Positions 59,950 through 64,000 of a stretch of DNA of 64,000 bases are shown here, piece after piece. How positions within the stretch are numbered: position 1 is the first letter of the stretch; each line of letters begins with the position of its first letter. The position numbers and the translations under genes are program-made. The notes below the pieces were generated by a model that ran no database searches, had not been told where the DNA came from, and saw only the letters and a list, made by a program, of their open reading frames with translations. The stretch comes from DATJHM01 sp963777355 (GTDB taxonomy: Bacteria > Chloroflexota > Ktedonobacteria > Ktedonobacterales > Ktedonobacteraceae), in contig CAVZQK010000001.1 of the NCBI GenBank assembly GCA_963777355.1, positions 124,001-188,000 on the forward strand. Direction: 5' to 3'.

Positions 59950-61803
59950 GTGCCTACAAAAAAACAGGAGCGCCTTGCCCTCGTCACGCGCCAGGTGGAG
60001 CGCCTGGAACGACGTTTGAATGTATTAGATGCGCTCAATTTGCGCTGCTGGCAGAATAAATTGCTGGACATTTTTATTGGGTTTGCCTGTACAGTCATTG
60101 CAATACGATTTTCCCTTCTGGCTGCTGGTGTCTGTATTATTATTGCGGTAGCTATTTTTTTCTCCTTGCAACGTACACATAGCCGTGTGCGCAAAAGTTT
60201 TCTGCGTCATAAATATCTGTCGCATGTCTATGAAGTGCAGCTTGCGCGGCTGAAACTGGCCTGGGATGAACTGCCTGTGACCTCGACCAGTGCTGAGCCG
60301 GGCGAACATCCTTTTGAGGTGGACCTGGATATTACTGGTGAGCGTTCGCTGTTGCGTCTGATCAATACTGGCGTTTCTCTAGAAGGTGAGCAGTGTCTAC
60401 GCGACTGGTTGCTGACGCAGGTGCCAGATCTTGATGCGATTCGTGAGCGCCAGGCATTAATTCGTGAGATGACGCCTTTGAGACTGTTTCGCGATAAGCT
60501 CATGCTGAACTCGCTTTTCGCGACCCGCACATCAATTACGCAACTGGAAGGCGAGAAGCTGGTGCTCTGGCTCAAGGCAAAAGGTCCGGCTGATACCTCT
60601 CTCTCGGCGTTGCTTGTACCTACGGCGCTTTCTGTGTTTGTGCTCATCTCCCTGGGACTGTTTGTGTTTCTCCATGCGACTCCTCTAAGCTGCGTTCTTG
60701 CGCTGCTTTTTTCGGCTGGCTGGTACCTGTATAGCAAGAAGGATCGAGGGACGCTTCAGGTTGACGCTTCCTATGTGCTCAACAGGTTTGGGCAATTGCA
60801 GATGATTTTCGAGTATCTTGAAAAATATCCCTATGCGCAGCAGGAGAATCTTAAACGCTTGTGCGAACCTTTTTTTCAAGATCCGGATAATCGTCCCTCG
60901 GTACTTTTGCGGCAGTTGTCGAGATTGTCCAGGATGACGATGTTTGAGAATGCGGATGTCCTCGGTATCCTGGTGAATGCGATTGTGCCCCTTGATATCT
61001 ATGCAGGCTACTTTTTGCAGAAGTATCGAGCCAGGATTGAGAAGGTGCTGCCTGGGTGGCTGGAGATCTGGTATAAGCTCGAAGCCCTTTCCTCGCTGGC
61101 AAATTTTGCCTATCTCAACCCTGAGTATGTCATGCCGCAGTTTTTGAATGAGCGGCAGGTGCAGGAACAGCAGGTGCTTTTCCGGGCGCGTGAGCTTGGT
61201 CATCCACTTTTGGCCGCCGGGAAGAGGGTAGTGAACGATTATACGATGGAGAAGCAGGGCACGATTATGCTGATTACCGGCTCGAATATGGCCGGAAAAA
61301 GCACCTTTTTGCGCACGCTGGGCGTCAATCTCTGCCTGGCTTACGCCGGTGCTCCTGTGAGTGCTCGTTCGCTGGAAACAATCCTTTTTGAGCTGTATGG
61401 CTGTATCAAAGTGACGGATTCGGTAACTGATGGCTACTCCTATTTCTATGCAGAGGTACGCCGCCTGCGTGGTCTGTTGCGCAGATTAGAGGCGGGGACG
61501 CGCTATCCGGTCTTCTTTATGATTGATGAGATCTTCAAAGGGACGAATAACCGGGAACGCTTGATTGGTAGTACTGCATATATTCATACGCTAGCTGGCA
61601 AAAACTGTGTGGGCGCAATTTCGACGCATGATCTGGATCTGGTGAAACTGGCGGATACCTTGCCGCAGATTTGCAATTATCATTTCCGGGAAGATGTGGC
61701 GAATGGGCGAATGGTTTTTGCCTATAAGCTGCGTGAGGGGCCATGTCCAACCACAAATGCCTTGAAGATCATGGAGATGGAAGGCCTGCCGACGAGCTAC
61801 TAG
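59950..61803 (+). CDS. Membrane-anchored MutS-like ATPase
   Basis: A 617-residue protein with the MutS ATPase domain at its C terminus: Walker A TGSNMAGKSTFLRTLG (about 442), DSVTDGYSYFYAEVRRL, Walker B FFMIDEIFKGTN and ISTHDLDL. The N-terminal half has a coiled coil, a pair of hydrophobic helices (about 40-75) and another pair near 215-255, and lacks the mismatch-recognition and connector domains of MutS. Start is GTG 59950 with AGAGGA upstream. Homologues occur in many bacteria as stand-alone membrane MutS proteins with unknown role. It lies next to the Wadjet-type genes but points toward them on the opposite strand, so a functional link is not implied. Confidence 0.85.
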   Translation: MPTKKQERLALVTRQVERLERRLNVLDALNLRCWQNKLLDIFIGFACTVIAIRFSLLAAGVCIIIAVAIFFSLQRTHSRVRKSFLRHKYLSHVYEVQLARLKLAWDELPVTSTSAEPGEHPFEVDLDITGERSLLRLINTGVSLEGEQCLRDWLLTQVPDLDAIRERQALIREMTPLRLFRDKLMLNSLFATRTSITQLEGEKLVLWLKAKGPADTSLSALLVPTALSVFVLISLGLFVFLHATPLSCVLALLFSAGWYLYSKKDRGTLQVDASYVLNRFGQLQMIFEYLEKYPYAQQENLKRLCEPFFQDPDNRPSVLLRQLSRLSRMTMFENADVLGILVNAIVPLDIYAGYFLQKYRARIEKVLPGWLEIWYKLEALSSLANFAYLNPEYVMPQFLNERQVQEQQVLFRARELGHPLLAAGKRVVNDYTMEKQGTIMLITGSNMAGKSTFLRTLGVNLCLAYAGAPVSARSLETILFELYGCIKVTDSVTDGYSYFYAEVRRLRGLLRRLEAGTRYPVFFMIDEIFKGTNNRERLIGSTAYIHTLAGKNCVGAISTHDLDLVKLADTLPQICNYHFREDVANGRMVFAYKLREGPCPTTNALKIMEMEGLPTSY

Positions 61804-61896
61804 TTTCAATCCTCAACAGGTTCTAGGAAATTGCGGTAAAGCCCATTCATCTCTGGGCAGATGAGAGTCAGGATACCGCATACCGCATTGTAGTGC

Positions 61897-61928
61897 AACA
61901 CACGACTTTTCCAAGTAGGTCGTGTGTT
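61897..61928. terminator. Bidirectional terminator between MutS-like and jetD genes
   Basis: AACACACGAC (61897-61906) and GTCGTGTGTT (61919-61928) make a perfect 10-bp stem. T and A runs flank it on both strands. Confidence 0.8.
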
Positions 61929-63316
61929 TATTCACTAGATCCTTGAAGGGGGATAGCGAAGGATGAAGTCGCTACCTGGGTAGCGGCTTGAATGTCTTGT
62001 AATAAAAGATGCGTGATCCCTTCTTGATAGGCCCATGTTGCTTGCTCCTGGAGCTGGTTGACCAGGGTGGCAAATGGGACGGGAAGTGTGGCAAGCTGGT
62101 GAAGTTCGTGGGGTTTGGCTGGAATGCCACCGGATTGTAGGGCTGTTTGATAGGAGATGGTATCCAGGTGCCAGAGAGCGCAGCGTGCAGAATAACGGGT
62201 TAGAAAGTAAGATGCAATCTGAAGGCCCTTCAAGTCGAAATCTCCACTGTAGAGCAAGTGGGCTGTTGGGCCGTTTTGTAGGAGCAGGTCGAGCAGATTG
62301 AGAGCGGCAGCGCTGGGCCAGCCAGAGGTGCAGACGAGTGTTGGGTAATGAGGCTCTGCTGAAGTTGTTTGGAGCTGGGTAACGATCTCCTCGAAGACCT
62401 GCGGATTCTCCATGACGTAGATGGTCTGCCGGGTTGGCATGACGCTTTGCCAGGCCTGGATCTGACGCAATGGGAGCAGCAGAATACGCGGTCCGGCTGC
62501 CGGGATGAGCGGGTCTGCCTGCCCCGATAGATCGGAGGCGGCTTGCAGCGAGAAGACGGCGACAGAGGAGGAGATGGTATCGACGAGCAGTCCGGCCTCC
62601 TGGTAGAGTTGAAGTTCTTGTGCGCGGCCCTGTTCTGCGGATTCTGCTGGTTGGGTGCTGAGATCGTTCAGGGCTTGTAAGAAGAGGCGACCAGTTGGGC
62701 TAGCTGGATCGAGGTTGTGGGGATCGCCGCTGGTGCGTTGGGCGAAGATGGCCAGACGTTCTGGATGCTCGCTGTCAGGGAGATTATTGAGGGCGTTGGC
62801 GACAGAACGGAGTATAGTGAGTTGGCGTTCTTGCTCTGCTATATCGCTATTTTTGTAGCGGGAATAGAGCCAGTTCTGGCCGTGCTGACCTGTGCTGAGC
62901 CATTGTCTCGCTCGTGATAACGCTGGTTGAGCTTCGGTCAGAGTGGTGAGGGTCTGTTGAAAGCGGTCCTGATGTTCTTGTCTGGCCTGGCGCTGGGCTG
63001 GTCGTGTAATCAAGGGATCTTCAGGGAAAAAGGCTGTCAGGAGTTCTGGCAGCGTGCAGGAAAAGCCGCTCTGTTGCAGGGCACTATCTATATCGCGCAA
63101 TTTCAGGCGTATCTCTGCTTCAAGAGAAGGAGTTTTGCCGAGAAAGCTGGCGAGATTGCGCCGTTCTTCCTGAGTGCTCTCATGTATGATGATCTGCCCG
63201 CTGACTGCTCCGCGCTCAAGATATTTGCTGCGGAGCAGGTCCAGGGTGCGTGTCAGGCCTGCTTGCCTGAAGAAGTCTACCGCTCTTTGGAGCCGGATGG
63301 ATTCCTGGTTTTGCAT
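61928..63316 (-). CDS. jetD: Wadjet-type defence nuclease JetD (TIGR02679/DUF2399)
   Basis: A 462-residue protein. The C-terminal half matches DUF2399 with Toprim features: YVMENPQVFEEI, LVCTSGWPSAAALNLLDLLL and LLYSGDFDLKGLQIA. These acidic motifs bind metal in the JetD endonuclease that cuts plasmid DNA once the JetABC SMC-type complex has extruded it. The N-terminal half (about 1-200) is helical, as in the TIGR02679 group. ATG 63316 follows AAGAAGAG. It sits 21 nt downstream of the jetC end, on the same strand, the operon order expected for type II Wadjet (jetA, jetB, jetC, jetD). jetA and jetB should lie beyond 64000. Confidence 0.85.
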   Translation of the reverse strand: MQNQESIRLQRAVDFFRQAGLTRTLDLLRSKYLERGAVSGQIIIHESTQEERRNLASFLGKTPSLEAEIRLKLRDIDSALQQSGFSCTLPELLTAFFPEDPLITRPAQRQARQEHQDRFQQTLTTLTEAQPALSRARQWLSTGQHGQNWLYSRYKNSDIAEQERQLTILRSVANALNNLPDSEHPERLAIFAQRTSGDPHNLDPASPTGRLFLQALNDLSTQPAESAEQGRAQELQLYQEAGLLVDTISSSVAVFSLQAASDLSGQADPLIPAAGPRILLLPLRQIQAWQSVMPTRQTIYVMENPQVFEEIVTQLQTTSAEPHYPTLVCTSGWPSAAALNLLDLLLQNGPTAHLLYSGDFDLKGLQIASYFLTRYSARCALWHLDTISYQTALQSGGIPAKPHELHQLATLPVPFATLVNQLQEQATWAYQEGITHLLLQDIQAATQVATSSFAIPLQGSSE

Positions 63317-63337
63317 AGCGTTACTCTTCTTACTCTT

Positions 63338-64000
63338 TTACTCTTTCTGCCGGGGTGGGATGGAGAGGTCCTGGGCATTGCTCCAGAAAGAGGGCGAGGC
63401 GGTGGCGACGGGGCTGCCTTTTTCGTGCAGCATCAGGTAGCGCACGCTGGCAGGAATGGTTGTGCCTTCACCGCTCACCTGGGGACCAGTCATAATCCAT
63501 TGAAAATCCTGCGAGAGGAGAAATTCCATAATGCGCTGGGTATTGGCTATGCTGACTTTATCGAAGGCTTCGTCGAGGGAGAGCAGGCGTGGAGCACCAG
63601 GGGCGGCACTTTTGTAGAGGGCACCGAGGGCAGCAAAGAGCGGGACGTAGAGGGCGAAAAGCTGCTCTGCGCCGCTACGTGTGCCTGCGATGCGGTCTGT
63701 GAGGCGCTGGCGTTGACCGCCGTTGACAGGAGTGACGTAGACATCGAAATGGAACCACTCGCGATAATCAAAGACCTGTTCCAGAGCCTCCATAAAGTTG
63801 ACGTCGGGATTCTCTTGCTGGCGCAGGCGCACGGTTTCGATCTCGCGGCGGAAGGCGTTCATGAGCGTGTGATTCTCTTCCTGCGTCAAGCTTTGGGCCG
63901 GTTTGCGCAGAAGCCTGTAGTGCTGAGCGAGATGGCTGCCGAAGCGGGTCATATTGTACTCCGAAGGTGGCTTCCATTGCAGCGAGTAGTGCTCACCAAT
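63338..64000 (-). CDS. jetC: Wadjet-type SMC/SbcC-like ATPase JetC, C-terminal part (TIGR02680)
   Basis: The last 220 codons of a frame that continues past the window edge without a start (IGEHYSLQWKPPSEYN precedes the first internal Met). It carries the ATPase C-lobe: a signature-like QRLTDRIAGTRSGAEQLFALYVPLFAALGALY, then Walker B SLDEAFDKVSIANTQRIMEFL and QWIMTGPQ. This LDEAFDK form is the SbcC Walker B type found in TIGR02680/JetC proteins. JetC with JetA and JetB is a condensin-like loop extruder that senses small circular DNA. The stop is 21 nt before jetD. Confidence 0.83.
   Translation of the reverse strand: MGEHYSLQWKPPSEYNMTRFGSHLAQHYRLLRKPAQSLTQEENHTLMNAFRREIETVRLRQQENPDVNFMEALEQVFDYREWFHFDVYVTPVNGGQRQRLTDRIAGTRSGAEQLFALYVPLFAALGALYKSAAPGAPRLLSLDEAFDKVSIANTQRIMEFLLSQDFQWIMTGPQVSGEGTTIPASVRYLMLHEKGSPVATASPSFWSNAQDLSIPPRQKE

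Noticed and set aside
1..64000. tRNA, rRNA, prophage or insertion sequence
   Set aside because: No T-loop-like motifs with a cloverleaf, no rRNA stretches, and no transposase or integrase were recognised on reading both strands; inteins are the only mobile elements seen.

Overview
The window looks like chromosomal DNA of a Gram-positive-type, probably spore-forming Chloroflexota bacterium of the Ktedonobacteria kind. This is inferred from gene content: a prkA-yeaH-spoVR operon, GlpP antiterminators, a ClpE-type ATPase, PknB-like kinases with extracellular domains, an ECF sigma/anti-sigma pair and several signal peptidases. No rRNA, tRNA, phage or insertion sequence was recognised. Composition looks even, about half G+C by eye.

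Layout. 1-5583: glycerol catabolism (glpD, glpF, glpK on the minus strand) with two divergent glpP antiterminator genes and several leader hairpins. 5584-14632: a 48-bp tandem repeat, a broken FUSC-family membrane protein, a small conserved protein, clpE behind a duplicated control region, a DUF1349 protein, a second aquaporin, and an ECF sigma factor with its RskA-like anti-sigma factor. 14683-27284: secreted phosphoesterase, dnaA, lipoprotein, FHA protein, FAD oxidoreductase, a MurA with Asp in place of the fosfomycin-target Cys, and a receiver-like protein with a Q/N-rich repeat region. 27285-35688: the prkA-yeaH-spoVR stress/sporulation operon, in which both PrkA and SpoVR carry full-length LAGLIDADG inteins. 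35758-37641: an operon of two DUF488 proteins and a probable dual-OB protein behind a near-consensus promoter. 37650-47661: molybdopterin oxidoreductase, membrane protein, DUF2203, prmC, a WecA/TagO-type transferase, uvrA split by an amber codon, and a GlsB-like protein. 48092-50476: three tandem signal peptidases. 50478-61803: small membrane and hypothetical genes, mutS2, mscL, apt, nitroreductase, Ser/Thr kinase and a membrane-anchored MutS-like ATPase. 61928-64000: jetD and the 3' end of jetC of a Wadjet-type plasmid-defence operon, running off the window.

The most notable biology is the pair of inteins in one operon, one with an internal LacI-type helix-turn-helix. Also of interest are the GlpP/terminator layout, the DUF488/dual-OB operon and the Wadjet genes. 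A caution applies to the whole window: at least six genes carry single-base indels or an in-frame stop, most indels lying in short homopolymers. This looks more like sequence error than coordinated gene decay, so the broken genes are annotated as fragments with the likely junctions given.
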